From an uncultured Balneolaceae bacterium (GTDB lineage: Bacteria > Bacteroidota > Rhodothermia > Balneolales > Balneolaceae), in assembly GCA_938091655.1 (NCBI GenBank), contig CALKOA010000035.1, forward strand, positions 1 to 39,858: 39,858 nt of DNA, read 5' to 3'. The first letter of the stretch is position 1. Each line of letters starts with the position of its first letter. Both the position numbers and the translations under genes were made by a program. Below the pieces are notes generated by a model. It was not told the origin of the DNA, made no database searches, and saw nothing but the letters and a program-made list of their open reading frames with translations. Of the stretch, positions 18,471 through 27,321 are shown piece by piece.

Positions 18471-20372
18471 ATGATAAGAACGCAGTTAAAAAAATATAAA
18501 CCCTTTGCGCAAGGAATAAAGAGGCAGCTAACAGGGTATAACTATTTCGCCTCTTTGTTGCTATTTTTATTAGCCAATATTTGGCAAGGTGTAGGAGAAA
18601 ATCAAAATTTAGAAACTAATTCAGCAGAAGTGTTGGACCGCTATGAACGCCTGAAAATTGAATATGCATCCGAGTTTACAAACAAAGATTTTCTAGCACA
18701 GGTTGATAGCTTAATGAATCGCTTGCAACAATTAAATGACGGTGATACGTACCTAGAAATTGGTCTGGAAAAGTGGCAAGCTCTCAATCAAATTGGTTTT
18801 TACACGATGGTTCAAGATGAGATTGAATATGTTTTCAGCCAAAACTCCTTAAAAATTTCCTTAGAGAACAAAGAAAAAGCGAGTTTATTACTCATGCAAG
18901 CATATGTGAACTCTAGAGCCATTACCAAAGCCCAAAGCTTAGGGGTTGAGATTTTGCAAGCTACTGAAAATATTGAAACAGCCACAAGAGCTAAATACTA
19001 TTTAAGTGTTGTATATGCGTATGCCGGTAAATACCAAGAATCTATTGAACTACTAACCGAGAATCTAGATTATTATATTACCATTAATGATACCGCGGCG
19101 CAGATTGTTGTATTGAACAATGCAGCACAGACAAACCAGGATTTAAATCAACCAACACAAACCGAATATTTTTTTAAAAGGGCAGAGACCCTAGCTATTG
19201 AATCGGGTGATTTAGAGAACCAGTTGCTAATATACTCCAATATGGGAGTATTCTATAAAACGCAACAAAATTATGAACTAGCCAGGGCATACTATGAAAA
19301 AGGGCTAACTATTTCATTACAACGCAATGATTTATCTGCCACGGCCCAAAACATGTTCAATATCGGTAATATCTATTATGAGGAAGGAAATTATAGGGAG
19401 GCGGTCAATTACTACAATGAGTCCCTTGAGATAGTAGAGGAATTAAATTATGAGTATCCTAAGGCACTCATATATATGATGAAAGGCGCCGTTTCCATTG
19501 ATTTAGGATTTTATGATGAAGCGAATCAGTATTTAATGCAGGCGAAGAAAATAAATAGCTTAATTAATGACCTTGAGTCTAGTTTATTTCTTTATGACAA
19601 ACTATCAACCCTTAAGCAGCTTACTGGTGATTATCAGGCGGCATTTGAATATCTAAGCAATATAGTAGATTTGAAAGACCAGAAGTTTGCCTCTACCTCT
19701 TTGGATAGTTTAAATCAAGCAGTTATTAAGTTTCAATTAAATGAAGAAATGCTTCGATTAGAGAATACGGCTATTGAGTATGAAAAATTAATACAACAAC
19801 GAGTATTTGGAATAGCGCTAATCCTGCTATTAGGGATTGGGTTATCCATCACTTTAGTATTAAATAATCGAAAAAAAGCGTTGATAGAAAAACTATTTAG
19901 TAATTACAAGACAGAGAGACAAGCAGAGTCAAATACTCAAACTAAAGGAAAAAAGAGCCTAATTAGCTCGTCAAATAATAGCTCAAACAATGTATTTGAA
20001 AAGTTATTTTTCATTAATAAATCAAAAGGAAGCATACCTTCCGAACATCAGGATTTATTTAATCAAATAGGTACGGTAGTATTGGAAGAGGAATTATTTC
20101 GAGACACGGAACTTACCTTAGTTAAATTAGCAAAGAGGGTTAATAGTAATACCACGTATGTAAGCGAGGCGATTAATTCGAATCTTGGTATGAGATTTAA
20201 TAGTTTTTTGAATCGCATACGTATTCATGAGGCACAAAAAATCATGCTTGAGCAGGATGAGCCCATTGATCGAGTAATGCGTATGAGTGGGTACAGAAAT
20301 CGAAGCACTTTTTATCGGGCATTCCAAGCCGAAACAGGATTAACACCGAGAGAATTTATTACAAGTAAATAA
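18471..20372 (+). CDS. TPR-transmembrane-AraC family regulator (intact paralogue)
   Basis: A 633-residue membrane-bound one-component regulator. An N-terminal hydrophobic helix (about 25-42) is followed by a helical region and at least five tetratricopeptide repeats (about 150-410, for example YSNMGVFYKTQQNYELARAY and NMFNIGNIYYEEGNYREAVN). A second membrane helix is at about 445-465 (FGIALILLLGIGLSITLVL), then a polar linker rich in Ser and Asn, and a C-terminal AraC-type HTH (about 535-630) with TYVSEAINS and GYRNRSTFYRAFQAETGLTP. The layout predicts a periplasmic TPR sensor joined to a cytoplasmic DNA-binding domain. It follows its interrupted paralogue by 53 bp and precedes the VOC gene by 37 bp. 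Ligand and targets are unknown. Confidence 0.88.
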   Translation: MIRTQLKKYKPFAQGIKRQLTGYNYFASLLLFLLANIWQGVGENQNLETNSAEVLDRYERLKIEYASEFTNKDFLAQVDSLMNRLQQLNDGDTYLEIGLEKWQALNQIGFYTMVQDEIEYVFSQNSLKISLENKEKASLLLMQAYVNSRAITKAQSLGVEILQATENIETATRAKYYLSVVYAYAGKYQESIELLTENLDYYITINDTAAQIVVLNNAAQTNQDLNQPTQTEYFFKRAETLAIESGDLENQLLIYSNMGVFYKTQQNYELARAYYEKGLTISLQRNDLSATAQNMFNIGNIYYEEGNYREAVNYYNESLEIVEELNYEYPKALIYMMKGAVSIDLGFYDEANQYLMQAKKINSLINDLESSLFLYDKLSTLKQLTGDYQAAFEYLSNIVDLKDQKFASTSLDSLNQAVIKFQLNEEMLRLENTAIEYEKLIQQRVFGIALILLLGIGLSITLVLNNRKKALIEKLFSNYKTERQAESNTQTKGKKSLISSSNNSSNNVFEKLFFINKSKGSIPSEHQDLFNQIGTVVLEEELFRDTELTLVKLAKRVNSNTTYVSEAINSNLGMRFNSFLNRIRIHEAQKIMLEQDEPIDRVMRMSGYRNRSTFYRAFQAETGLTPREFITSK

Positions 20373-20409
20373 AAATCAACGCATCCGTAATTCTTATCTA
20401 ACCCCCGCT

Positions 20410-21498
20410 ATGAATCGACCTAAAGTAATATCTGGCATACAACAAATTGGTATCGGGAACACCGATGTGCTACAAACAACGGAGTGGTATCGGCGCCATT
20501 TTGGAATGGATATCATGGTTTTTGATGATGAGGCGACAGCCAATCTCATGCTACCTTACACAGGTGGCAAGCCTCATGATCGTCGCGCTATTCTTAGCTT
20601 AAGTATGCGTGGTGGAGGGGGCTTTGAAATATGGCAGTATACCTCTCGAAAGCCTACTGCAATGGAAGGAGAAGTTTACTTAGGCGATCTGGGTATTAAC
20701 GCTGCAAAAATTAAAAGCGTGGACGTTCAAAAGAGCTATGAAGAGTTCAATATGAAGGGTCTTAATGTGGTTACTTCATTAAAAAACAATCCCATTGGAG
20801 AACCTCATTTTTTTGTTAAAGATCTACATGCGAATCTTTTTCAGGTTATTCAGGGGCAATCTTTTTTCCGGAAAAAAGAACGAATGTTAACTGGAGGGGT
20901 GGCTGGTGCGCTAATTGGTTCGACGGATATAGATCGATCCTTAACTCTTTATCGAGATATTCTTGGCTACGATACTGTAATCTATGATGAGGAAGGGATT
21001 TTCGATGATTTTGAAGGGCTTAATGGGGCCAATGTTTCCTATCGACGCTGCTTAGTTCGGCATTCACGGCCCAGAAAAGGGGGATTCAGTGCACTTTTTG
21101 GACCCACTGAAATTGAGTTGGTTCAACGCATCGATACCGAGGCCAAATTAAGCCCCCCGAAAAAATTGTTCCATAACCGATATTGGGGGGATCCAGGATT
21201 TATTCATCTTTGCTTCGACGTACAAGGAATGAACGCACTTAAAGAGGAATGTGAATCAAAAGGATATCCCTTTACTGTCGATAGTGCGAGTAGTTTTGAT
21301 ATGGGAGAAGCAGCCGGCCGATTTACCTACATTGAAGATCCAGATGGGACGCTAATTGAGTTTGTTGAAACTCATAAGGTGCCAATCGCAAAAAAGTTTG
21401 GCCTGTTTGTGGATATGACTAAAAGAGATCCCGAAAAATCACTACCAAAATGGATGCTTCAGGCCCTATCTTTATCTCGTATGAAGCCTTTATCCTAG
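20410..21498 (+). CDS. Two-domain VOC (glyoxalase/dioxygenase superfamily) protein
   Basis: A 362-residue cytoplasmic protein with two vicinal-oxygen-chelate modules, about residues 8-140 (IQQIGIGNTDVLQTTEWYRRHFGMDI ... GEPHFFVKDLHANLFQVIQG) and 163-325 (GALIGSTDIDRSLTLYRDILGYDTV ... YIEDPDGTLIEFVETHKV). The second module has a plausible metal triad, with a His in FIHLCFDV and a Glu in LIEFVETH. The substrate is not apparent; two-domain VOC proteins include ring-cleaving dioxygenases and 4-hydroxyphenylpyruvate dioxygenase, but this lacks the C-terminal signature of the latter. The 37-base gap to the TPR-AraC gene suggests co-transcription or at least a functional link. It converges on the DUF1643 gene. 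Confidence 0.8.
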   Translation: MNRPKVISGIQQIGIGNTDVLQTTEWYRRHFGMDIMVFDDEATANLMLPYTGGKPHDRRAILSLSMRGGGGFEIWQYTSRKPTAMEGEVYLGDLGINAAKIKSVDVQKSYEEFNMKGLNVVTSLKNNPIGEPHFFVKDLHANLFQVIQGQSFFRKKERMLTGGVAGALIGSTDIDRSLTLYRDILGYDTVIYDEEGIFDDFEGLNGANVSYRRCLVRHSRPRKGGFSALFGPTEIELVQRIDTEAKLSPPKKLFHNRYWGDPGFIHLCFDVQGMNALKEECESKGYPFTVDSASSFDMGEAAGRFTYIEDPDGTLIEFVETHKVPIAKKFGLFVDMTKRDPEKSLPKWMLQALSLSRMKPLS

Positions 21499-21556
21499 CA
21501 ACTGCTAAAGCAACCATTGCAACCACAGTGTACTTGGGTTGAACCTACCAGAATAC

Positions 21557-22114
21557 TTAACGGTTCAAGGTTTTTTGTAGATAGTCACTTAGGGCAAAAC
21601 TCTCCAATGGCGCGTCCTTACGAAGGTACAATGGATGATGGGGATGGCCATTTTTTGAATGAGCCCCTCTAGTATAAAAATGAGGGTTCGAATCCTTAAT
21701 TGCATCGTGAATATCCGATAAACAGCGAAGTAAATAAGGACGTTTTTCTATTAAGGCCCCCCAGGCACACCACACATGAACCCGTGATTCTTGACTAAAC
21801 TCGTGCAAATAATGCCGAATCCAGTGTATATTTTCTTGATGAAGTACCGGCTGAATTCTTTTATGCATTTTATCAGGATTGGTGGCTCTTTGAGGATATA
21901 AGTTTAACATCAACCAGCCATTATACCCGTTTTCCTCAGCAAATCGTGCAACCGAGGCAACGGTTGGGTCTAATCGCTCTGGAGTGGCCGTGCTTGGATT
22001 TACCCCAAAACAAACAAAAGGGCGAGTTCCTTTCCTGCCCAAAGTAAAACGGGCTTTTGGTTCAGAATGATCGTACACCCAGGGCATTTCTTTTATATCC
22101 TTTACCAATTGCAT
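21557..22114 (-). CDS. DUF1643 domain-containing protein
   Basis: A 185-residue soluble protein with the DUF1643 pattern: RKGTRPFVCFGVNPSTATPE, DPTVASVARFAEENGYNGWLMLNLYPQRATNP, VWCAWGALIEKR and the C-terminal KNGHPHHPLYL. The conserved NPSTA, Trp/Gly and HP motifs are intact. The function of the family is not established. Its ATG overlaps the stop of the thioredoxin-like gene (sequence TAATG on the minus strand), so the two are translationally coupled. Confidence 0.88.
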   Translation of the reverse strand: MQLVKDIKEMPWVYDHSEPKARFTLGRKGTRPFVCFGVNPSTATPERLDPTVASVARFAEENGYNGWLMLNLYPQRATNPDKMHKRIQPVLHQENIHWIRHYLHEFSQESRVHVWCAWGALIEKRPYLLRCLSDIHDAIKDSNPHFYTRGAHSKNGHPHHPLYLRKDAPLESFALSDYLQKTLNR

Positions 22115-22806
22115 TAATGCACTACCTTTTCGTCCAATAGGCTTTCTGCCTCCCCGGAATACTCAGAAGAATTCCGCAAAAAGTCTTTGAAGCGTTGCGT
22201 GTTATATTGCGCCATTCCCCTTTTTTTCATGACAATATACCCATCGCTATTAATAACATAGGTCGTTGGTACGACGGAGGTATCATAAATAGGTGGTTTT
22301 CGAGAGCGCGGAAAGTAAACCGGCATGCTGTATCCTTTACGCTCAATAAAAGCCAGCGCCTTCTCTGGGTCTTCGTCCAGTGAAACCATCATGAAAACAA
22401 CCTGTTCTTTGGATTCCGCGGTTCTAGTCATTTCCTCATAAAGAGCCTGAATATTGGGCATTTCGGCTATGCAAGGTGGACACCAAGTAGCCCAGTAGTT
22501 CATGAATATAGTTTTACCTTTAAAATCGGCCAACGACACAGGCGCGCCAAGCGTATCATTTAAATAGAAATTATAGTCGGCCAATTCAAAATTAGCGGCT
22601 AAATCATCATAATTTTGGATATCAGCATCGGTTATTTTGGGTTGAATGAGATGCGTACTTAGTAGTATGCGTTGTGCATATCCAATCACCTCGGTATGCC
22701 ACCCTCCGATATATAAAATAAACCCAATAGCAATAATGATTCCCCACTCACTCAATTCCCGACGCCATGTTCGTTTGGTGATGGTGCTATTCTCTTTCAT
22801 ATGCAT
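22114..22806 (-). CDS. Membrane-anchored TlpA/ResA-like thioredoxin
   Basis: A 230-residue periplasmic thiol-disulfide oxidoreductase. One N-terminal membrane helix (about 20-36) anchors a thioredoxin fold with the strand SLADFKGKTIFMNYWATW, the redox motif C109-P-P-C112, and the cis-proline loop SVVPTTYVIN. TlpA/ResA proteins reduce disulfides in cytochrome c apoproteins or other exported proteins. The specific partner here is not visible, since no cytochrome c maturation genes are nearby. An alternative start is ATG 22800. The gene overlaps the DUF1643 start by one base. Confidence 0.9.
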   Translation of the reverse strand: MHMKENSTITKRTWRRELSEWGIIIAIGFILYIGGWHTEVIGYAQRILLSTHLIQPKITDADIQNYDDLAANFELADYNFYLNDTLGAPVSLADFKGKTIFMNYWATWCPPCIAEMPNIQALYEEMTRTAESKEQVVFMMVSLDEDPEKALAFIERKGYSMPVYFPRSRKPPIYDTSVVPTTYVINSDGYIVMKKRGMAQYNTQRFKDFLRNSSEYSGEAESLLDEKVVH

Positions 22807-22882
22807 GTTTTATGTACAGATTTAACTGGTTGATGTGTGCCCTTTGGCCGTCGCAATGAATCTCAGTCGAACTACTATAACC

Positions 22883-23554
22883 CTAGATAATCGTTCTGAT
22901 TTCATCTAAAGACTTTTTTTGAATGTCAGGCACTTTTACCCCTTCCTTAGGAAATCCACAAACCAACAATAAAAACGCCTTTTCATTGGAAGGTCTGTTA
23001 AGTACTTCATTCAAAAACCCCATTGGGCTAGGTGTGTGTGTTAGGGTGGCAAGTCCTGCATTATGCAAGGCGGTTATAAGTATACCGGTGGCAATTCCAA
23101 CCGATTCTTTCACGTAATAATGCTTTTCTTTAGTGCCACCATCTTTATGGGCATAACTCGCACTAAACACAGCAATGAGTGCCGGCGCTTCCTCTAGAAA
23201 TGGCTTCTGCTCGGTAGTTTGAAAGGCTTCTAGATCTTGTAACCACTCCTGAGTAGCGCGGCCATTATAAAACAAATGCTCTTCTTTTTCAGCCGCAATC
23301 CGAAGCTTTTTTTTGACCTGAGGATCGGTAACCACAACAAAGTGCCACGGTTGTTTATTTGCCCCGTTAGGAGCAGTTCCAGCGCTTTTTATACACGCAT
23401 CGAGTACTTCCAACGGGACTTTTTCCGACGAAAAAGCCCGAACACTCCGTCTTTTTTTTACAAGTTCATAAAAATCATTAGACCGTGCTCGCATCTCATC
23501 AGGGCTATATTTCGAATATTCATCCCAGGCACGGAAAGGAGCAGAATCTGGCAT
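22883..23554 (-). CDS. Iodotyrosine deiodinase-like nitroreductase-family flavoprotein
   Basis: A 223-residue FMN-dependent protein of the nitroreductase fold. The N-terminus has KKRRSVRAFSSEKVPLEV and the FMN/substrate segment GTAPNGANKQPWHFVVV. The distinguishing part is the lid: E92, Y96 and K117 in the spacing 4 and 21 seen for human iodotyrosine deiodinase E157, Y161 and K182. The Trp (W104) and Asp-Leu (D107-L108) are also in register. KEHYY-like (KHYYVKESVGIATGIL) and LATLTHTPSP segments also match that subfamily. The likely reaction is reductive dehalogenation of halotyrosines, although the physiological substrate in bacteria is uncertain. It lies 76 bp upstream of the TlpA-like gene on the same strand. 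Confidence 0.82.
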   Translation of the reverse strand: MPDSAPFRAWDEYSKYSPDEMRARSNDFYELVKKRRSVRAFSSEKVPLEVLDACIKSAGTAPNGANKQPWHFVVVTDPQVKKKLRIAAEKEEHLFYNGRATQEWLQDLEAFQTTEQKPFLEEAPALIAVFSASYAHKDGGTKEKHYYVKESVGIATGILITALHNAGLATLTHTPSPMGFLNEVLNRPSNEKAFLLLVCGFPKEGVKVPDIQKKSLDEIRTII

Positions 23555-23628
23555 AAGGTAGGAGGTTAGGTTGATTAAGGGTCAAATCAGTACATCAGGT
23601 TTAGGTCAATACCATAAATATACTACCG

Positions 23629-25953
23629 TTAATCTACAGGAACTTCGGATAAAACAACAGGAAACCGACTCGTTCGAACAAAATTCCACCATTTTTTGGT
23701 CGACTCGTAGCGTTGGCGATAACGTTCCCGCCCACTGCCGCTTTGTAGGGCAGGGTGGTCTGCCATGCCCTCTAACCAAGTTGTAACAGAAGCCGAATCC
23801 AGTCGGCCTATATTTCGGTCCAGAATCACTAAGTGGTTGGAGAAATCCCATGTTAATTCGGCAGTATGAGAAGGGTCATCTATGATAAGCTTTTCAAGGT
23901 CATCCGATCTTTCACCCATTATTTTTTCATTTAGCCAAAGTGTAACCAAGCCCGATAGACGATTTGATCTCTGTTGAGACGATGCGGCATCATAATCGTC
24001 TGTGCCGGATAGAGTGGAAAAAGTTGCATAACGATTAAATTCATCGTTCCAATAACGGTACACCGTCGACTCTCGCAATCTAGTGTCATATGCGTTAAAT
24101 TGAGAGGAATCTGGCAGATAATCACCATACTCAATGGCAACATAATCCAGCCAAAGCAAACTATCTTTTAGACTCATAGCTCGCCGATTAGGTCGGCGAT
24201 TACTTGTCGAATCAAGCTTGTTATCCAGTTGAATTGCCCGCTCCCATTCCCTGTTCATCACGAATGCATCACGCATTAGGCGTGTTGCAGACTCTGAGGT
24301 ATCACGCAAGCTAATATTTTGAATCACCAATGCAGGTCTATCTAGCCATAGAGCATGAGAGAACCAACGAACCCTTGCAGATTCAGAAGTACTTAGAGAA
24401 TTAAATGCTGTGTTCAGTACTTCATTCGCTTGTTCAACTCTAGCTGTTTCCCAATAGTAATTCCATTCATCAAGTAAGGCATAATCCGAAGCAGGATTAC
24501 GAGGACAAGCTAACTGCCAAATAGAGGTTTGCCCAAATAGCTCATTCGAACGCCGTCTGTCAGTTTCATTGGTTTGTTGCTTTAATGAACTTAAATATTG
24601 ATGCCATTCCTCTACGAGTTGTTCAAGAGGGGGATAGTTTTTGGATAGTTTAGAGCTACTATAGGATTCCTTTAGATAGGCTACGGGATATTCTTGAAGT
24701 AAGAATCCCACAAAGGCCCCCGCTACAGTATAGCTTAATCCAGATGATTCCGAATAAAACCCCCATGGACTGAATAATTTCTGAATGGTTTCGATCGGAG
24801 GAAATTCGGGTTGAGCCGCTACAAGCTCATTCAGTGTGCTATGTTGACTTGCTCCCTGGGTTATGGCTTCAGCTAAACCTTCTATGAGAGCGATGTTCCA
24901 AGACCCATTAAACAATAAGTTTCCAAAATCTTTGGCAACCACGTGAACCAGTTCATGCTCCAAAACACTTGCTAGATGATTATGCGCAATATGCAATTGA
25001 TCTTTAGTTAACCAAATGGGTACGTAACTGGTTTCTTTAGCACCTACGAGTTTCTTTTTTTGCCACTCATTTGCATAGATATAGCTCTCGATTTGTTTCC
25101 CTTCAGGCCACTCTATTTCAAGCCTATCGAGTAGATTTTGCAAATGAAATTCATGCCGAAAGGCCCAGCGCTCAACCTCAGCAATTGGAATAGTATTATC
25201 TGCATACAAATTAAAATGAGGCGTTTGAACATGAGTAGTAAGATTTTTTTTAAGCGAAGAATAGGTGGTAACACCGCCCCAATACCCTGCGGTAGAATAC
25301 CCAATGAGTAATGCAAGAAGGATACTGAACGTTCCTAAGCGTTTACTTAGTTTAGGCCCACCCTTTACTTGTTTGGTGCTTAGTAAAAGGAATAGGGCTC
25401 CCCAAAGAAGAGTTATCACACGAAAGGGAATGTACGCTGCTGGAAAAGGGGCTAGAAAATCATAAAGAGGACCAGGCCAATATCCCCAAAGATGGTTAAA
25501 AAAATACAGTTGAGGGGAGGTAAAAAAAATAATTAACCAACTGCCAACTCCAATCCCTAGAATCCATAAGCCAGCAATTAGGGTTGGAAATATAAACCCT
25601 TTCACAGAGATAAAACGACCTATTGTACTTCCTAGAAATAGGCTTAAATAAGGACCCAATATCCAAAACAAAAGGCCCTCCCAAGAAAAGCATCCTCTCC
25701 ACAGGTCAAAAATGATAACCACACCAGCAAAAAAACTAAGGAGGAGACAATCCCTAATAACCCTATGGTAATAGGAAAGGGTGGGTTTGAATAAAAACCT
25801 GCGTTGAATACGCGCCTCTCGAATCGTACCCCACAAGCCTGCAATAATGGAGGCAATAAAAGCCAAATCTACATGAAGCGTACCAATGAGCGGAAGCTGA
25901 CTAGCACCTATCCCAGCTATAAGAATAGTGAGGACATGGGAGACCCTGAACAT
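23629..25953 (-). CDS. Polytopic membrane protein with an HExxH (peptidase MA-like) domain
   Basis: A 774-residue protein I cannot assign to a named gene. Residues 1 to about 235 are strongly hydrophobic with roughly six to eight membrane helices. A domain of about residues 240-450 contains HELVH at 333-337 in SVLEHELVHVVAKDFG, followed 21 residues later by E358 in ALIEGLAEA, the spacing of a gluzincin zinc site with Glu as third ligand. The rest (about 460-774) is helical and TPR-like, with repeated Trp/Leu segments and no further membrane helices. This predicts a membrane-anchored zinc peptidase with its catalytic domain outside the membrane. It is flanked by proline dehydrogenase and the deiodinase-like gene on the same strand, neither of which explains its role. 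Confidence 0.75.
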   Translation of the reverse strand: MFRVSHVLTILIAGIGASQLPLIGTLHVDLAFIASIIAGLWGTIREARIQRRFLFKPTLSYYHRVIRDCLLLSFFAGVVIIFDLWRGCFSWEGLLFWILGPYLSLFLGSTIGRFISVKGFIFPTLIAGLWILGIGVGSWLIIFFTSPQLYFFNHLWGYWPGPLYDFLAPFPAAYIPFRVITLLWGALFLLLSTKQVKGGPKLSKRLGTFSILLALLIGYSTAGYWGGVTTYSSLKKNLTTHVQTPHFNLYADNTIPIAEVERWAFRHEFHLQNLLDRLEIEWPEGKQIESYIYANEWQKKKLVGAKETSYVPIWLTKDQLHIAHNHLASVLEHELVHVVAKDFGNLLFNGSWNIALIEGLAEAITQGASQHSTLNELVAAQPEFPPIETIQKLFSPWGFYSESSGLSYTVAGAFVGFLLQEYPVAYLKESYSSSKLSKNYPPLEQLVEEWHQYLSSLKQQTNETDRRRSNELFGQTSIWQLACPRNPASDYALLDEWNYYWETARVEQANEVLNTAFNSLSTSESARVRWFSHALWLDRPALVIQNISLRDTSESATRLMRDAFVMNREWERAIQLDNKLDSTSNRRPNRRAMSLKDSLLWLDYVAIEYGDYLPDSSQFNAYDTRLRESTVYRYWNDEFNRYATFSTLSGTDDYDAASSQQRSNRLSGLVTLWLNEKIMGERSDDLEKLIIDDPSHTAELTWDFSNHLVILDRNIGRLDSASVTTWLEGMADHPALQSGSGRERYRQRYESTKKWWNFVRTSRFPVVLSEVPVD

Positions 25954-26056
25954 TTACGTGGTTGTGAAGAAATCTATGTGTAACGAACTAAAGTAATGGT
26001 ATGGGATTTTCATAATCCTACCTTAGTGAAGCAGCGCAGTATTGCCTGCTTTATTG

Positions 26057-26911
26057 TTAACGCTTAAATAAAGTACTAATAACAAACCAAATATTTTCTT
26101 TTCGCTCGGCTAATCTTCGGCTAAAATAAGGAAACCAATCCGTACCAAAGGGCACGTAAACTCGAGTAGGATATCCAAGCCGGTTCAGATCCATTAAACC
26201 TTGTTCTCGTAACCCGTAAAGCATTTGAAATTCAACCCTAGAATAGGGGATATCATAATCTGCTAAATAGGATCTAACCGCTCGAATAAGCTGGTCATCG
26301 TGGGTGCCAAATCGTGGAAAAGAAGTGTTATTAATGAGCACTTCCGCATACGCATTAAAAGCCTCTCGAATATCGGACATTTGCTGAAAGGCTCTTGATC
26401 TAGACTCTTTATACGCGCCTTTTACTAGCCGAATGTCTGCTCCTAAATCAGCTAATTCAGCTATATCCTCCTTACTTCTATGCAGCATCGCTTGAATTAC
26501 GGTACCTACATGTTGAGCTCCGTATTCGGCATGAGCTCGTTTGAACAAATCCAAGGTAAGTTCGGTATACGCACTGCCCTCCATATCAATTCGAACAAAT
26601 TGATTTTGTGTTCGCGCATGTTCCATTAGAGTAAACAGATTATCTGCACAATACTCCACATCAATGTCTAATCCAAGCATGGTTAACTTTATAGAGATTC
26701 CACTCAATAGTTTGTGTTGCTCAATTCCTTTGAGTACGTCAACATAGGCCTTTACGTTGTGGTCAGCTTGTGATCGAGAGCTTACATTTTCTCCAAGCAA
26801 ATCAAGGGTAAGCTGATGATGGGCTTGATTAAGTTGTTTAGCAGCGGGTACGCTTGATGAGAATTCTTCACCAGCAACAAATCGCTTAGCGAAAACAAAC
26901 GGTAATTTCAT
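26057..26911 (-). CDS. Proline dehydrogenase (monofunctional)
   Basis: An FAD enzyme that oxidises proline to pyrroline-5-carboxylate, feeding electrons to the quinone pool. The 284-residue protein has the TIM-barrel signatures GISIKLTMLGLDID, VRIDMEGS, GTVIQAMLHRS, IRLVKGAYKE and FGTHD. It also has the C-terminal proline-binding helix beginning at Y252 (YVPFGTDWFPYFSRRLAER) with R265 and R266, equivalents of the paired arginines in E. coli PutA. It is shorter than PutA because the pyrroline-5-carboxylate dehydrogenase and DNA-binding domains are absent. No such dehydrogenase gene is in the window. A 6-bp stem AAGCAG/CTGCTT at 26029-26051 lies past its stop but has no T tract on this strand. 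Confidence 0.92.
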   Translation of the reverse strand: MKLPFVFAKRFVAGEEFSSSVPAAKQLNQAHHQLTLDLLGENVSSRSQADHNVKAYVDVLKGIEQHKLLSGISIKLTMLGLDIDVEYCADNLFTLMEHARTQNQFVRIDMEGSAYTELTLDLFKRAHAEYGAQHVGTVIQAMLHRSKEDIAELADLGADIRLVKGAYKESRSRAFQQMSDIREAFNAYAEVLINNTSFPRFGTHDDQLIRAVRSYLADYDIPYSRVEFQMLYGLREQGLMDLNRLGYPTRVYVPFGTDWFPYFSRRLAERKENIWFVISTLFKR

Positions 26912-27321
26912 AAAGATAAGTAAGGCTTTTTAACGTCCAATTAATTGTTATCGATGAAGAGTGAGGGAAAACTAACCAATTGATCCTAAGCACAAACAGA
27001 GATAGGATGAGCAAAGGTACGAGTTTAGTTCAAATTATCCACCTAACTGTAACCTTTTTCTATTCATTCCGTACTGTTTTATGTGTTTGTTTGTTGGCGC
27101 TAAATAATAGGCACTCACCTATGGATGTCTATTTAGGCAAGTTAAGCACCTAAGTTTCCAAGTAAAGCAGTTTTGAGGAACCAAAGCTTTGGTAAATGCT
27201 AATAAACACAAGAATAAGTCAAAAAATGATTAAGAACGAAATAGTTAAGTAATAGCTTTGCAAAAAGGCTGAAAAAGTTACGGCCAAAAAACCTCAAAGA
27301 AACCCTAAAAACACCAAAATT
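26912..27321. other. Long AT-rich intergenic region between proline dehydrogenase and the DUF4097 gene
   Basis: This 410-bp divergent spacer must hold promoters for both neighbours. TAGCTTTG at 27253-27260 matches the Bacteroidota -7 pattern TAnnTTTG about 60 bases before the DUF4097 ATG, but no clear TTG lies at the right distance upstream. A 48-codon plus-strand frame (27007-27153) with a hydrophobic middle (HLTVTFFYSFRTVLCVCLLAL) is present but not convincing. I see no RNA gene, repeat or terminator. Confidence 0.5.

Noticed and set aside
26029-26051. Hairpin AAGCAG/CTGCTT after proline dehydrogenase
   Set aside because: Only 6 bp and lacking a T tract on the strand where it would be useful.
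27007-27153. A 48-codon frame with a hydrophobic middle
   Set aside because: There is no ribosome-binding site beyond a weak AGG, no family resemblance, and a frame of this length is expected by chance in a 410-bp AT-rich spacer.
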